64,000 nucleotides of DNA. It comes from Rhodanobacter glycinis. Lineage in GTDB: Bacteria; Pseudomonadota; Gammaproteobacteria; Xanthomonadales; Rhodanobacteraceae. How positions within the stretch are numbered: position 1 is the first letter of the stretch; the number at the start of each line of letters is the position of its first letter. Made by a program: the position numbers and the translations under genes. The stretch spans positions 1,189,912 through 1,253,911 of the forward strand of contig NZ_RCZB01000001.1 in assembly GCF_006438785.1 (NCBI RefSeq), written 5' to 3'. The notes beneath the pieces are model-generated. The model saw only the letters and a program-made list of their open reading frames with translations, searched no databases and was not told the DNA's origin. Below, one piece after another: positions 26,877-36,328 of the stretch.

Positions 26877-27920
26877 ATGACGACTCCTGCCACGATCTGC
26901 CTGCTGCGCACCTCCGCCATTGGCGACGTCACCCATGTGGTGCCGCTCGTGCGCACCCTGCAGCAGGCGTGGCCGGATACTGCGCTGACCTGGATCGTTG
27001 GCAAGCTCGAACGCAAGCTGGTCGGCGACCTGCCCGGCGTGGAGTTCGTCACGTTCGACAAGGCAGCGGGCTGGGCCGGCATGCGCGCGGTACATGCGGC
27101 ACTGCGCAGACAACGCTTCGATGCGTTACTGCAGATGCAGGTGGCGATGCGCTCGAACCTGCTGAGCCTGGGTATCAAGGCCGAGCGACGGGTTGGTTAC
27201 GACCGCGCACGCTCGAAAGATTTGCACGGTCTGGTCATCAACGAGCGTATTCCGGCGCGCAGCGGCGAACATGTGCTGGATGCAATCGGCAGCTTCTGTG
27301 AACCGCTCGGATTGAAACAGACGCAAGTGCGCTGGGACATTCCGATCCCCGACGAAGCCCACGCCTGGGCCGCCGAACAATTGCCCGGCGACAAGCCGAC
27401 CCTGCTGGTCAGCCCCACCTCCAGCCATGCGCTGCGCAACTGGCGGCCGGAGCGCTATGCCGCGGTGATGGATCATGTCGCTGCGCGCGGCTGGCGTGTA
27501 GCGCTGGTCGGCGGCCCTTCCCCCGACGAGCGCGCGATGGCCGACTCGGTGTTGGCGCAATGCCGGCGCGCGCCGTTCGACCTCACTGGCAAGGACACCC
27601 TGAAGAAACTGCTGGCCTTGCTCAGTCGCGCGCAGTTGCTGCTGACCCCGGACTCCGGCCCGATGCACATGGCCAACGCGGTTGGCGCCAAGGTGCTGGG
27701 CCTGCACGCGGCGAGCAATCCGGACCGCTCCGGCCCGTACTCCGATCGCCGCTGGTGCGTGAACAAGTACGACGAGGCTGCGCGCAAGTATCTGGGCAAG
27801 CCGGCCAGCGAGATTCCGTGGGGCAGCAAGATCGAAAAGCCCGGCGTGATGGATTTGATCGGTGTCGACGAAGTGATCGAGTGCTACGAAGCCGCGGCGC
27901 ACGAGCTAAATTTACCCTAG
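26877..27920 (+). CDS. Lipopolysaccharide heptosyltransferase family (GT9) protein
   Basis: The 347-residue protein is a glycosyltransferase family 9 enzyme that adds heptose to the lipopolysaccharide inner core. Visible features are RTSAIGDVTHVVPLVRTL at the start, LVSPTSSHALRNWRPERYA in the middle and LLTPDSGPMHMANAVGAKV in the donor site. It resembles WaaC/RfaF-type proteins, but which heptose it adds cannot be decided. The ATG 26877 leaves 59 bases to the divergent kdkA; the frame is open upstream but overlaps kdkA. Confidence 0.88.
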   Translation: MTTPATICLLRTSAIGDVTHVVPLVRTLQQAWPDTALTWIVGKLERKLVGDLPGVEFVTFDKAAGWAGMRAVHAALRRQRFDALLQMQVAMRSNLLSLGIKAERRVGYDRARSKDLHGLVINERIPARSGEHVLDAIGSFCEPLGLKQTQVRWDIPIPDEAHAWAAEQLPGDKPTLLVSPTSSHALRNWRPERYAAVMDHVAARGWRVALVGGPSPDERAMADSVLAQCRRAPFDLTGKDTLKKLLALLSRAQLLLTPDSGPMHMANAVGAKVLGLHAASNPDRSGPYSDRRWCVNKYDEAARKYLGKPASEIPWGSKIEKPGVMDLIGVDEVIECYEAAAHELNLP

Positions 27921-27926
27921 AACTCA

Positions 27927-27998
27927 TGTGGGAGCGACTTCAGTCGCGATGCTTCTACGCCATGAGAGAAGAGCATCGCGACTGAAGTCGCTCCCACA
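27927..27998. repeat. REP-like perfect inverted repeat
   Basis: Two 26-base arms (27927-27952 and 27973-27998) are perfect reverse complements around a 20-base spacer. They include the GTGGGAGCGACTTCAGTCGC core known from repetitive intergenic elements in Pseudomonas and Xanthomonadales. It sits between convergent genes, where it may stop transcription from both sides. Confidence 0.85.
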
Positions 27999-28007
27999 AG
28001 TTAAGCG

Positions 28008-28406
28008 TTACACCGCGCGGTAATCCTGGTACGACTTTTCCTCGACCAGCTGCGAGCCGAGCTTGAGGTTGATCTCGCGCTTGAACGCAGCGCGCTCGTC
28101 ATTGCGGAAGTACACCGCACGCGCCAGTTCGATGAACTCCTGATCAAACGCCTGTGCGCGCTCCTTCAGGCGGATCTTGTCCTCGATGTCCCACAGCAGT
28201 TCGTTGACCGCCCGCAGGCGTGCGCGCTCGTCGGCGATATCGGTCTGCGAGGCCGTGCTGTTGCCCCACGTCGCGTTGAGAAGATCCAGCTCGTTGCGCA
28301 CGTTGGCCAGCTTGGCCTCGTCGGCGATGCGTCGCGACTTGATCTCCAGGATGGTGATCTTGTCGATCAGCTCGCCGTAGGACACCGGGGTCTGGATCAG
28401 GCTCAT
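28008..28406 (-). CDS. DUF6165 family protein
   Basis: The 132-residue, mostly helical protein matches the DUF6165 pattern (PVSYGELIDKITILEIKSRRI, then KLANVRNELDLL and a C-terminal YFRNDERAAFKREIN). Function is unknown. Such genes often sit near glycosyltransferase and cell-surface polysaccharide genes, and here it lies between a heptosyltransferase and the lyase gene. It starts 30 bases after the lyase stop, suggesting one transcript. Confidence 0.8.
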   Translation of the reverse strand: MSLIQTPVSYGELIDKITILEIKSRRIADEAKLANVRNELDLLNATWGNSTASQTDIADERARLRAVNELLWDIEDKIRLKERAQAFDQEFIELARAVYFRNDERAAFKREINLKLGSQLVEEKSYQDYRAV

Positions 28407-28436
28407 GGTCTTGCTTCCCTCAAAAATGATGGTTCA

Positions 28437-30338
28437 TCACGCCGGCTGGCAAAACGCGCCCTGCTGCACCAGTGCGCAGACCGTGCGCACGTCGCCGTCC
28501 ATCGCGCGATCGCGATGCATGAAGCCGATGTGCTGGCGCAGGATCGCGTGGGCATCGCGCACACTGGCTCCGGCATGGAAATCACTGGCGTTGGCCAGCG
28601 CGGTGGCGAGCTGCTGCACCTCGGCCACAAATTGCGCGTAGTGCGACTGGCCCTCGCGCGGTGCGTTGCTGATCTTCGCGGCCAGCGCCTGCCAGCCACC
28701 GCGACTGGCCAGACGACGAGCCGCATTCAACATTGCCTGGCGATAGTCCAGCGCCTGTGCGGCGGTATACAACTCCAGCGCCAGCACGTGGGAAAGATCC
28801 TCGGTCATCTCCAGCACATGGCGCGCCTCGTTGGCACCCATCGACACGTGATCCTCGGCATTGGCGCTGGTCGGCACCGAATACACACTGGCCGGATGCG
28901 CACGGGTGGCCAGGTCGTTGACCAGCGCGGCGGCGGTGTACTGCACGATCATGAAACCCGAATCGGTGCCGTCCTCGTTGCCGGTGAGGAACGCCGGCAG
29001 GCCATCGTTCGTGGCCGAATCCACCAGCTTGTTGAGACGTCGTTCGGAGATCGAGGCCAGCACCGGGATCGCCGCTTTCACGTAGCTCATCGCCAGCGCC
29101 AGCGGCATGCCGTGGAAATGGCCGGCCGAGATCACCTGTTCCTCGATGAACTGCGCGTCCTCGTTGTCCGGGAAGATCAGCGGGTTGTCGGTGACCGAGT
29201 TCAGTTCGATATCGAACACCCGGCACGCCTGTGCCCACGCATCACGCACCGCGCCATGCACCTGCGGCATGCAGCGCAGACTGTAGGCATCCTGCGGCTG
29301 ATGTTTCTTGCCGCCCTTGAACGGCAGGAAGCGGCTGTAGAACGCCTCACGACCGTGCCGCTGGTTGGCTGGCACCCAGTCCCAGCCGATGTCGAAGCTG
29401 AGCGCCTGATCGTCCGGCTCGCTCCAGGCCTCGGCGCTCCACGACTTGAAGCGCGGCACCAGGTGATACGGAATGTCGATCAGGGTGGAACCCGCCAGCA
29501 GTTCACACACATGCGCGGCGGTTTCGACCTGACCCGGATGCGGTCGCAGCGCGTGCACTTCCGGCCGCAACGCGCCGCTGCGACCGGCGAACGCGTCCAG
29601 TGTCATCGAAGCGGCGAGGTCGGCGGTATCCAGCAATTGTTCCAGCGTATCCAGCGCCAGCACACCCGTCGCCAGCATCTGCGCGGTGCCGTTGTTGAGC
29701 GCCAGGCCTTCCTTGAACGACAGCCTGATCGGCGAGAGTCCGGCGCGCTTCAGCGCCTCTGCACCGGATACGCGCTCGCCCTCATAAAACGCCTCGCCAC
29801 CACCGAGCAACACGATCGCCAGATGCGACAGTGGCGCGAGATCACCGCTGGCGCCGACCGAGCCCTTCTCCGGCACTACCGGCACCACGCCGGCGTTGAG
29901 CATCGCCGTCAGCGCTTCGAGCGTGCTGACGCGAATACCCGAGTGGCCGCGCATCAACGTGTTGATGCGGATCAACAGCATCGCCCGCACCACGTCCTCG
30001 CCAAACGGCTTACCCACACATACCGCATGGGTAATGATCAGGTTGTGCTGCAGCTCTTCCAGCAAGGTGCCTTCGGTTTTGTGTGGATTTCCACCTGGCA
30101 ATTCGTCGCGCAGACGATGTGCACCCAGCAGCTTGTCAGCATTGCTGCCGAAGCCAGTGGTGACGCCGTAGGTAGGCTCGCCGCAGCTGACTTTCTCGGC
30201 AAGAAAATCGGCGGCGCGCTGCACCCGCTCGAGTCCCGCCGGCGCCAGTGAAACCCTGTTGCCATGGCGTGCGACCGCCACCAGCTGGGCACGGGTGAGG
30301 CTGTTGCCGTCAAGAACGATGGTGTCAGTTGTGCCCAC
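28437..30338 (-). CDS. Aromatic amino acid ammonia-lyase (histidine ammonia-lyase-like), enlarged
   Basis: The protein has the MIO-forming ASG triad in GSVGASGDLAPLSH, the YGVTTGFGSNAD loop, and LQHNLIITHA with a histidine where histidine lyases have SH. NAEDHVSMG keeps the Glu used by HutH. At about 633 residues it is over 100 longer than HutH (near 510). The extra part includes a Trp-rich insert (about 305-365) before QDAYSLRCMPQVHG. No other hut genes are near. GTG 30338 has GAGG upstream; a TTG at 30368 follows a stop directly. It lies downstream of hisS. Substrate is uncertain. Confidence 0.85.
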   Translation of the reverse strand: MGTTDTIVLDGNSLTRAQLVAVARHGNRVSLAPAGLERVQRAADFLAEKVSCGEPTYGVTTGFGSNADKLLGAHRLRDELPGGNPHKTEGTLLEELQHNLIITHAVCVGKPFGEDVVRAMLLIRINTLMRGHSGIRVSTLEALTAMLNAGVVPVVPEKGSVGASGDLAPLSHLAIVLLGGGEAFYEGERVSGAEALKRAGLSPIRLSFKEGLALNNGTAQMLATGVLALDTLEQLLDTADLAASMTLDAFAGRSGALRPEVHALRPHPGQVETAAHVCELLAGSTLIDIPYHLVPRFKSWSAEAWSEPDDQALSFDIGWDWVPANQRHGREAFYSRFLPFKGGKKHQPQDAYSLRCMPQVHGAVRDAWAQACRVFDIELNSVTDNPLIFPDNEDAQFIEEQVISAGHFHGMPLALAMSYVKAAIPVLASISERRLNKLVDSATNDGLPAFLTGNEDGTDSGFMIVQYTAAALVNDLATRAHPASVYSVPTSANAEDHVSMGANEARHVLEMTEDLSHVLALELYTAAQALDYRQAMLNAARRLASRGGWQALAAKISNAPREGQSHYAQFVAEVQQLATALANASDFHAGASVRDAHAILRQHIGFMHRDRAMDGDVRTVCALVQQGAFCQPA

Positions 30339-30392
30339 TACTGCCTCACTGATGAATTGCGTCGTCAATTACCGAGTCGCCAGAGAAAACAT

Positions 30393-31781
30393 TCAGCCCA
30401 TCGCCGCGGCCTGCTCCAGCTCCACCCGCAGCGTCTTGATCAACTCGCCTCGCGCCACCTCGAACTGATCCTCGCGGCGCAGATCCTTCACCGTCACCAC
30501 GCCCTTGGCTATCTCATCCTCGCCAAGCACGATCACGAAGCGGATGCCGGCGCGGTCGGCGTACTTGAACTGCTTGCCGAGTTTGCCGCCTTCCAGCACC
30601 ACCTCGGTGGCGATGCCGGCGCCGCGCAGCTCACTGGCCAGCGCGAGATAGGCCGGCAGTTGCGCCACGTCCATCTGGGTCACCAGCACGTCGACTGTGC
30701 TGGTTGCGGTGCTGATCAGCCCCGCATCGCGCAGCTGCCAGTACAGACGGGTGAGTCCGATCGAGATGCCGACACCCGGCAGGTGCGATTTGGTGTACTG
30801 GCCGGCCAGGTTCTCGTAACGGCCACCCGAGCAGATCGAACCGATCTGCGGATGATCGTTCAGCGTGGTCTCGTAGACCGTGCCGGTGTAGTAGTCGAGA
30901 CCACGGGCGATCGACAGGTTGAGCGCGTAGTGCGTCTCCGGCACGCCGAACGCGTGGATCAGGTCCAGTACTTCCTTCAGTTCATGGCGGCCCTGCTCCA
31001 TCGCCTCCGGGCCGGCGCCGAGCGCATCGAGTTTGTCGAGCGCGTCCTGCAGCGAGGTAGAGCGCACCTGCACGAAGGCCAGGATTTTCTGCGCAACCTC
31101 GATGCCGAGGCCGAACGCCTCGCCGGTCAGCGTGTCGCGCACGTAATCGGCGCCACGCTTGTCCAGCTTGTCCACCTCACGCAGCACCAGCATCTGTTGC
31201 TCGCCGTCGACGATGCCGAGGCTTTCGAAGTAACCGCGCATCAGCTTGCGGTTGTTCAGCTGGATGGTGAATGGGCCAATGTTCAGTTCGCGGAACACGC
31301 TGTAGATCACTGCCGGGATCTCGGCGTCGTAGCGCACCGACAGCGCATCCTTGCCGATCACGTCGATATCGCACTGGTAGAACTCGCGGAAACGACCACG
31401 CTGGGCGCGCTCGCCGCGGTACACCTTCTGCATCTGGTAGCGGCGGAACGGGAAGCTGAGGTCGCGCTCGTGCTCGGCGACATAGCGCGCCAGCGGCACC
31501 GTGAGGTCGAAGCGCAGCGCCAGCTCGGGCGTGCCGGCGGCATCCTTGTCGGCCGCGTTCAGCGCACCGGTCGACTGCACGAAGTACACCTGCCGCTCGG
31601 TCTCGCCGCCGGTCTTGGTCAGCAGCACGTCGGAGTATTCGATCACCGGCGTTTCGATCGGCAGGAAGCCGAAGCGCTCGTAATTGCGACGGATCACGTC
31701 GAGCATGCGCTGGAACGCGATCTGGTCGAGCGGCAACAACTCGAGCACGCCAGGCATGGTGCGGGCCGGGGTAAGCGCCAT
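30393..31781 (-). CDS. hisS: Histidyl-tRNA synthetase
   Basis: This class II aminoacyl-tRNA synthetase attaches histidine to tRNA-His. The 462 residues include motif 2 ([27 protein letters not shown]), the histidine-specific [14 protein letters not shown], and [14 protein letters not shown] 31781 ([12 protein letters not shown]) fits the family; the open frame upstream is spurious. The lyase gene follows closely, so both may share a transcript. Confidence 0.95.
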   Translation of the reverse strand: MALTPARTMPGVLELLPLDQIAFQRMLDVIRRNYERFGFLPIETPVIEYSDVLLTKTGGETERQVYFVQSTGALNAADKDAAGTPELALRFDLTVPLARYVAEHERDLSFPFRRYQMQKVYRGERAQRGRFREFYQCDIDVIGKDALSVRYDAEIPAVIYSVFRELNIGPFTIQLNNRKLMRGYFESLGIVDGEQQMLVLREVDKLDKRGADYVRDTLTGEAFGLGIEVAQKILAFVQVRSTSLQDALDKLDALGAGPEAMEQGRHELKEVLDLIHAFGVPETHYALNLSIARGLDYYTGTVYETTLNDHPQIGSICSGGRYENLAGQYTKSHLPGVGISIGLTRLYWQLRDAGLISTATSTVDVLVTQMDVAQLPAYLALASELRGAGIATEVVLEGGKLGKQFKYADRAGIRFVIVLGEDEIAKGVVTVKDLRREDQFEVARGELIKTLRVELEQAAAMG

Positions 31782-31906
31782 GGAATCCTCTACTGACGAT
31801 GGGGGACATTCCGTCTCGCGGCAGGCCGCGCGACGGCAGCCGTCAAGATTAACAGAACGCCATCGGCCTTCCGCAGCCTTTCCATCCATCAGGCGCATTG
31901 AACCTG

Positions 31907-31935
31907 TTGCCAAGCCCTCCCGCGACGATTAAGAT
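31907..31935 (+). promoter_or_regulatory. Predicted promoter of tRNA-Pro
   Basis: TTGCCA (31907-31912) and TAAGAT (31930-31935) are 17 bases apart and followed by a GC-rich stretch. The tRNA begins 14 bases after the -10 box. Confidence 0.6.
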
Positions 31936-31948
31936 ACGCGGCTTCCCA

Positions 31949-32025
<77 letters not shown>

Positions 32026-32036
32026 AAAATTCGATG

Positions 32037-32064
32037 AAAAAGCCGGCCCAGCGCCGGCTTTTTT
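32037..32064 (+). terminator. Rho-independent terminator after tRNA-Pro
   Basis: A GCCGGC/GCCGGC stem with a 5-base loop, flanked by five A and six T, ends the tRNA transcript. The opposite strand also ends in T, so it can serve the convergent DUF455 gene. Confidence 0.85.
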
Positions 32065-32090
32065 GTGCCCGCATTGATCTCCGGGCAAAC

Positions 32091-32900
32091 TCAACCAGCG
32101 GCTGCCAGGGCCGCGAGCCGGTCGAGCTCGGCCCCGACGAAACCCGCCTCCAGCCGCGCCGGTCGATTGAACGGCCCGCGCAGGCTGACGCCCATGTACT
32201 CGCGCAGCAGCGCGAAGAACGTGTCGATCGGCTCGACCCCATCGCGCTCGCAGCAATGCCGATACCAGCGGGTTCCGGCGGCGACGTGGGCAACTTCCTC
32301 GCGCAGGATCACTTCGAGAATCGCCACCGTGTCGCTGTCGCCGAGGTGGCGCAGGCGTTCGATCATGCCCGGCGTGACATCCAGCCCGCGCGCTTCCAGC
32401 ACGCGCGGCACCAGCGCCATGCGGGCGGTATCGTGATGTGCGGTTTTCTCGGCCATCGCCCACAGGCCATCGTGGGCATCGAAGTCGCCGTAGGCGTGGC
32501 CGAGTTCGACCAGTCGCGCGGACAGCATCGCGAAGTGGCGTGCCTCGTCGTGAGCGCAACTGGCCCAATCGAGGTAATACGCATCAGGCTTGCCGCGATA
32601 GCGGTAGACCGCGTCCCATGCAAGGTTGATCGCGTTGAACTCGATGTGTGCCACCGCGTGCACCAGCGCAGCGCGGCCTTCTGCACTGCCGAGCCCGCGT
32701 TGCGGCACCTGGCGTGCGTTGACCAGGTGAGGTTTCACTGGACGCCCGGGTGCGCCGATCGGCTCGGGCGGCGGTGAGGCGGGGTCGGCGCGCAGCTCAC
32801 CGGCAAGAAAACCCTGCCAGGTTTCGTGGGTCAGGCGCAGTTTCTCTGCCGGGTCGGTGGCGTCGAGACAATGTTTGGCGGCAGCGTGGAGATCGGTCAT
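32091..32900 (-). CDS. DUF455 ferritin-like protein
   Basis: The 269-residue protein matches DUF455, a helical ferritin-like family. It shows repeated Glu/His pairs of a di-iron type: HAVAHIEFNAIN, CAHDEARHFAM and ILREEVAHVAAG. The reaction is unknown; members are often annotated near tRNA modification or oxidative functions. ATG 32900 (MTDLHAAAKH) is chosen, since upstream codons read through a repeat. It converges with the tRNA-Pro terminator. Confidence 0.8.
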   Translation of the reverse strand: MTDLHAAAKHCLDATDPAEKLRLTHETWQGFLAGELRADPASPPPEPIGAPGRPVKPHLVNARQVPQRGLGSAEGRAALVHAVAHIEFNAINLAWDAVYRYRGKPDAYYLDWASCAHDEARHFAMLSARLVELGHAYGDFDAHDGLWAMAEKTAHHDTARMALVPRVLEARGLDVTPGMIERLRHLGDSDTVAILEVILREEVAHVAAGTRWYRHCCERDGVEPIDTFFALLREYMGVSLRGPFNRPARLEAGFVGAELDRLAALAAAG

Positions 32901-32934
32901 GTGGTTTTTTTGCGAGCGCCGCCCCTCACCTCGA

Positions 32935-32957
32935 TCCTCTCCCCGCAGGGGAGAGGA
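32935..32957. repeat. CTCTCCCC palindromic intergenic repeat
   Basis: A 10-bp stem (TCCTCTCCCC / GGGGAGAGGA) with a 3-base loop lies in the 67-base gap after the purF stop, next to a CCCCTCACC flank. This kind of short repeat is frequent in many proteobacterial intergenic regions. It may act as a transcription stop. Confidence 0.6.
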
Positions 32958-32967
32958 GGCCATACGG

Positions 32968-34443
32968 TCACACGCCGCGGCGCGCGGCCTTGGCGTCGTC
33001 CGAACGCAGCATCTGCACCTGTTTCAGATAGCTCTGGTCCAGGCCGGTGACGTATTCGCCGGAGAAGCATGAGGTGTCGAACTGCTTCAGGTTTTCGTTG
33101 CCGTCCTGCACCGCCCAGATCAGGTCCTTGAGATCCTGATAGATCAGCCAGTCGGCACCGAGCATCGTCTCCACTTCCTGCTCGGTGTGGCCGGCGGCGA
33201 TCAGCTCCGAGGTGGATGGCATGTCGATGCCGTAGACATTCGGATAGCGCACCGGCGGCGCGGCCGACGCGAAATAGACGTTTTTCGCTCCGGCGTCGCG
33301 GGCCATCTGGATGATCTGCTTCGAAGTGGTGCCGCGCACGATCGAGTCGTCGACCAGCAGCACGTTCTTCTTGCGGAACTCCAGGTCGATCGGATTGAGC
33401 TTGCGGCGCACCGATTTCACCCGCTCGCCCTGTCCCGGCATGATGAAGGTGCGGCCGATGTAGCGATTCTTGACGAGGCCTTCGCGGAACGGCACGCCAA
33501 GCGCGCCGGCCAGCGCGCTGGCGGCGGTGCGCGCGGTATCGGGGATCGGGATCACCGCATCGATGCCATGGTCGGGCCGCTCACGCAGGATCTTCTCGGC
33601 CAGTTTCTCGCCCATGCGCAGGCGCGCCTTGTACACCGAGACGTCCTCGATCATCGAATCGGGCCGTGCCAGATAGACGTATTCGAAGATGCACGGCGTA
33701 TGCAGCGCGCCCTCGGCGCAACGACGACTGTACAGCTGGCCGTTGTCGGTGATGATCACCGCCTCGCCCGGCGCCACGTCGCGGATGCGCTTGAAGCCCA
33801 GGATATCCAGCGCCACCGACTCCGATGCCACCGCGTACTCGTGGCCTTCCGCGGTGACCCGCTCGCCCAGCACCAGCGGGCGGATTCCGTGCGGATCGCG
33901 GAACGCGATCAGGCCGTAGCCCAGCAGCAGGGCGATGCAGGCATAGCCGCCGCGGGCGCGCGCATGCACACCGGCCACCGCCTTGAAGATGTGGTCCGGG
34001 GTCAACTCCATCCGGTCCTGGATCTGTAGCTCGTGTGCCAGCACGTTCAACAGCACCTCCGAATCGGAATCTGTGTTGATGTGGCGGCGGTCGTCCTCGA
34101 ACATCTCGCGGCGCAGCGCTTCGGTGTTGACGAGATTGCCGTTGTGCGCAATCGCAATGCCATAAGGCGAATTCACGTACAACGGCTGTGCCTCGGCCGA
34201 ACCTTCCGAACCGGCGGTCGGATAACGGCAATGGCCGATGCCGATGCGCCCGCGCAAGCCGCTCATCGCGGCCTGGCTGAACACGTCGCGCACCAGTCCG
34301 TTGCCCTTGTGCAGGCGCAGCCGCGAGCCGTCCACCGTGGCGATGCCGGCAGCGTCCTGGCCGCGATGCTGCAGCACCGTCAGTCCGTCATAGAGCGACG
34401 ATGCCACCTCGGTGGTACCGACAATGCCGATGATTCCGCACAT
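32968..34443 (-). CDS. purF: Amidophosphoribosyltransferase
   Basis: This enzyme makes phosphoribosylamine from PRPP and glutamine, the first step of purine synthesis. The 491 residues start with the nucleophile Cys2 (MCGIIGIVG), so the protein is an Ntn glutaminase, and carry the PRPP loop [17 protein letters not shown]. It follows cvpA by 29 bases, the conserved folC-dedD-cvpA-purF order. Confidence 0.97.
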   Translation of the reverse strand: MCGIIGIVGTTEVASSLYDGLTVLQHRGQDAAGIATVDGSRLRLHKGNGLVRDVFSQAAMSGLRGRIGIGHCRYPTAGSEGSAEAQPLYVNSPYGIAIAHNGNLVNTEALRREMFEDDRRHINTDSDSEVLLNVLAHELQIQDRMELTPDHIFKAVAGVHARARGGYACIALLLGYGLIAFRDPHGIRPLVLGERVTAEGHEYAVASESVALDILGFKRIRDVAPGEAVIITDNGQLYSRRCAEGALHTPCIFEYVYLARPDSMIEDVSVYKARLRMGEKLAEKILRERPDHGIDAVIPIPDTARTAASALAGALGVPFREGLVKNRYIGRTFIMPGQGERVKSVRRKLNPIDLEFRKKNVLLVDDSIVRGTTSKQIIQMARDAGAKNVYFASAAPPVRYPNVYGIDMPSTSELIAAGHTEQEVETMLGADWLIYQDLKDLIWAVQDGNENLKQFDTSCFSGEYVTGLDQSYLKQVQMLRSDDAKAARRGV

Positions 34444-34472
34444 GGTTTGTTGCCTGCTTCAGTAGTCGTGTT

Positions 34473-35129
34473 CTAAGGGTGTCTGGGACGGCTGGCGGCA
34501 CTGCTGGCAGTGGCCGGTGCCGAGGTTGTGCGTGGTGCGGCAGGTGCCGATGTCGCGCCCGACATGGGGGCAGCCAGCGTGCCCGACAAGCTGGGCAGAT
34601 GATCGAGTACCGCCGAGGGGTGGATCTTGTCGAGCACGTCCGCGGGGTGAAGATGATCGCGCACGTTGGCCGGTATGTTCTGCCCCAGCCATGCCGCCAG
34701 GCCCTGAAACTGCGGGAGCAGCACCGATTGCTGCCACCACGGCTCACGAGTGAACATGGTGAGGCCGACCAGAAACACCAGCAGGGTGACCAGCAGCGCG
34801 CCACGCACGAAGCCGAACAACATGCCGAACAGACGATCGATACCGGACAGGCCTGTGCTCCAGATCAGCCGCCGCGTCGCGAAACGCAACAAGGCCCCGA
34901 CGATCAATACGGCGATGAAACAGAGTGCGTAGCCCAGCCCGATCCGCGCGATGGGCACGGAAATCACGTGCTCCAGCTGCGCCGCCACTGCCGGCCCGAA
35001 TGCGGCGGCCACCCAGAATGCCGCAACCCAGATCACCAGCGACAGCAGCTCGGCAACCAGCCCGCGCCACAGCCCGATCAGGATCGACAGGCCCAGGATC
35101 GCCAGAATGACCCAGTCGGTTCCGTTCAT
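34473..35129 (-). CDS. cvpA: CvpA family membrane protein
   Basis: The 218-residue protein matches colicin V production protein CvpA. It has four membrane helices in the first 125 residues (start NGTDWVILAILGLSILIG) and an FGFVRGALLV segment. The tail beyond residue 180 is rich in Ala, Ser, Pro and Thr. ATG 35129 is the family start; the longer open frame is not real. In enterobacteria cvpA mutants are changed in envelope tolerance to bile. Confidence 0.93.
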   Translation of the reverse strand: MNGTDWVILAILGLSILIGLWRGLVAELLSLVIWVAAFWVAAAFGPAVAAQLEHVISVPIARIGLGYALCFIAVLIVGALLRFATRRLIWSTGLSGIDRLFGMLFGFVRGALLVTLLVFLVGLTMFTREPWWQQSVLLPQFQGLAAWLGQNIPANVRDHLHPADVLDKIHPSAVLDHLPSLSGTLAAPMSGATSAPAAPRTTSAPATASSAASRPRHP

Positions 35130-35181
35130 CCCTTCACCTGCTTCCTGACGGCTTGCCTGACTGCATGGGACATGGGCGAGG

Positions 35182-36261
35182 TCAGGGTACCGAAACGACG
35201 TTGCCGTCGATGCCCAACTTGGCCTTGACCTGATCGTGCACGCGTTGCGCATCGGCGCGCTGCGTCTGCGGGCCGGCACGCACGCGCCAGAGCTTCTTGC
35301 CGCCAGCCTGCACCGAATCGACGAAGCCATCGAAACCGTTGGCGCGCAGCTTGTCGCGCAGGGCATTGGCATCGGCCTGGCTGCTCATGGCCGCCAGCTG
35401 CACGGCCCAACCGCCTGCCTTGCTGACGGTGGCCTTGTCGCCGGCCGATGCTGCAGGCCTGATGGCCGCTGTCGTGCTGTCGTGGCTGGCATCCTGCTCC
35501 AGCCGTGCCGGCGCACCGGGAATCGACTGGGTGATCTTCAGGCGCGCCGCTTCGGCTGCGGCACGCGTCTCGAATGGCCCGGCGATGACCAGCGTGCGCG
35601 GTTGACCGGCCTGGGTGATGGTATGGCCTGCCACCGGATAACCGAGCGAGCGCACACGGCGTTCCAGGTTCGCGGCGCCCGCCGCGCTGGCATAAGCGCT
35701 CAGGTTGAGCGTGTAGCTGCCATGCCCCGCGGTAGGCACGGGTGTTGACGGCGTGGCCGGCGCAGGACTGGTCGGCGTTGCAGCAACCGGCTCCTGCCTG
35801 GTCGGCACGACGGTCGTCGGCTGCGGCCTGGTCGCGGGTGGTGCAGCGGGATTCGTCGCGGATCGCTGCGCGATCACCGGCTGGCTCGGCGAGGCGCCCG
35901 AGCCGGTCGTCACCGTCGTCGGCACCGGCTTCTTGCCGGCCTCGGGGTCGGTCTCCACATCGCGCGGGCGGCTTGAGCCGATATCCACTGTGGCCAGCCG
36001 ATCGCCCGATGCCGGCGTCACGGTCTGGCTCGGCACGGTGCCGGCACTCGATGCGCCGGCGGCGGCATCCGGGGTCAGGCTCATCGTCCTCGTCTGCAGA
36101 TCGCGATCCGGTGCCGGCGGGATCGCCAGGCTTACCGCCTGATCACCACCGGGAGCCGGTGGTGTACTGGAAAAGAACATCGGCACGAACAGAACCGCCA
36201 AGGCAATCAGGACGGCGGCGCCCAGCAGGCGTGTATTCAAGTCTTCGCTCCAAGGCTGCAA
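35182..36261 (-). CDS. SPOR-domain protein (DedD-like) with two SPOR repeats
   Basis: The protein has a short cytoplasmic start, one membrane helix (about 12-30, LLGAAVLIALAVLFVPMFF), a long Pro/Thr/Ala periplasmic linker and two tandem SPOR-like domains (about 183-255 and 280-359). SPOR domains bind denuded peptidoglycan at the division septum. E. coli DedD has one SPOR, so the double copy is unusual. Only TTG starts exist (36261 or 36240). It lies between folC and cvpA as dedD does. Confidence 0.85.
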   Translation of the reverse strand: MQPWSEDLNTRLLGAAVLIALAVLFVPMFFSSTPPAPGGDQAVSLAIPPAPDRDLQTRTMSLTPDAAAGASSAGTVPSQTVTPASGDRLATVDIGSSRPRDVETDPEAGKKPVPTTVTTGSGASPSQPVIAQRSATNPAAPPATRPQPTTVVPTRQEPVAATPTSPAPATPSTPVPTAGHGSYTLNLSAYASAAGAANLERRVRSLGYPVAGHTITQAGQPRTLVIAGPFETRAAAEAARLKITQSIPGAPARLEQDASHDSTTAAIRPAASAGDKATVSKAGGWAVQLAAMSSQADANALRDKLRANGFDGFVDSVQAGGKKLWRVRAGPQTQRADAQRVHDQVKAKLGIDGNVVSVP

Positions 36262-36328
36262 ACGCGGTGTGCACCGCCGTGATTATACCTGCCTGCGACG
36301 GGCGCCATGATTCGGCCTCGGTTCCGGC

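Noticed and set aside
28515-30251. Long plus-strand open frame opposite the ammonia-lyase
   Set aside because: It is an antisense shadow; the minus-strand lyase has all catalytic motifs.
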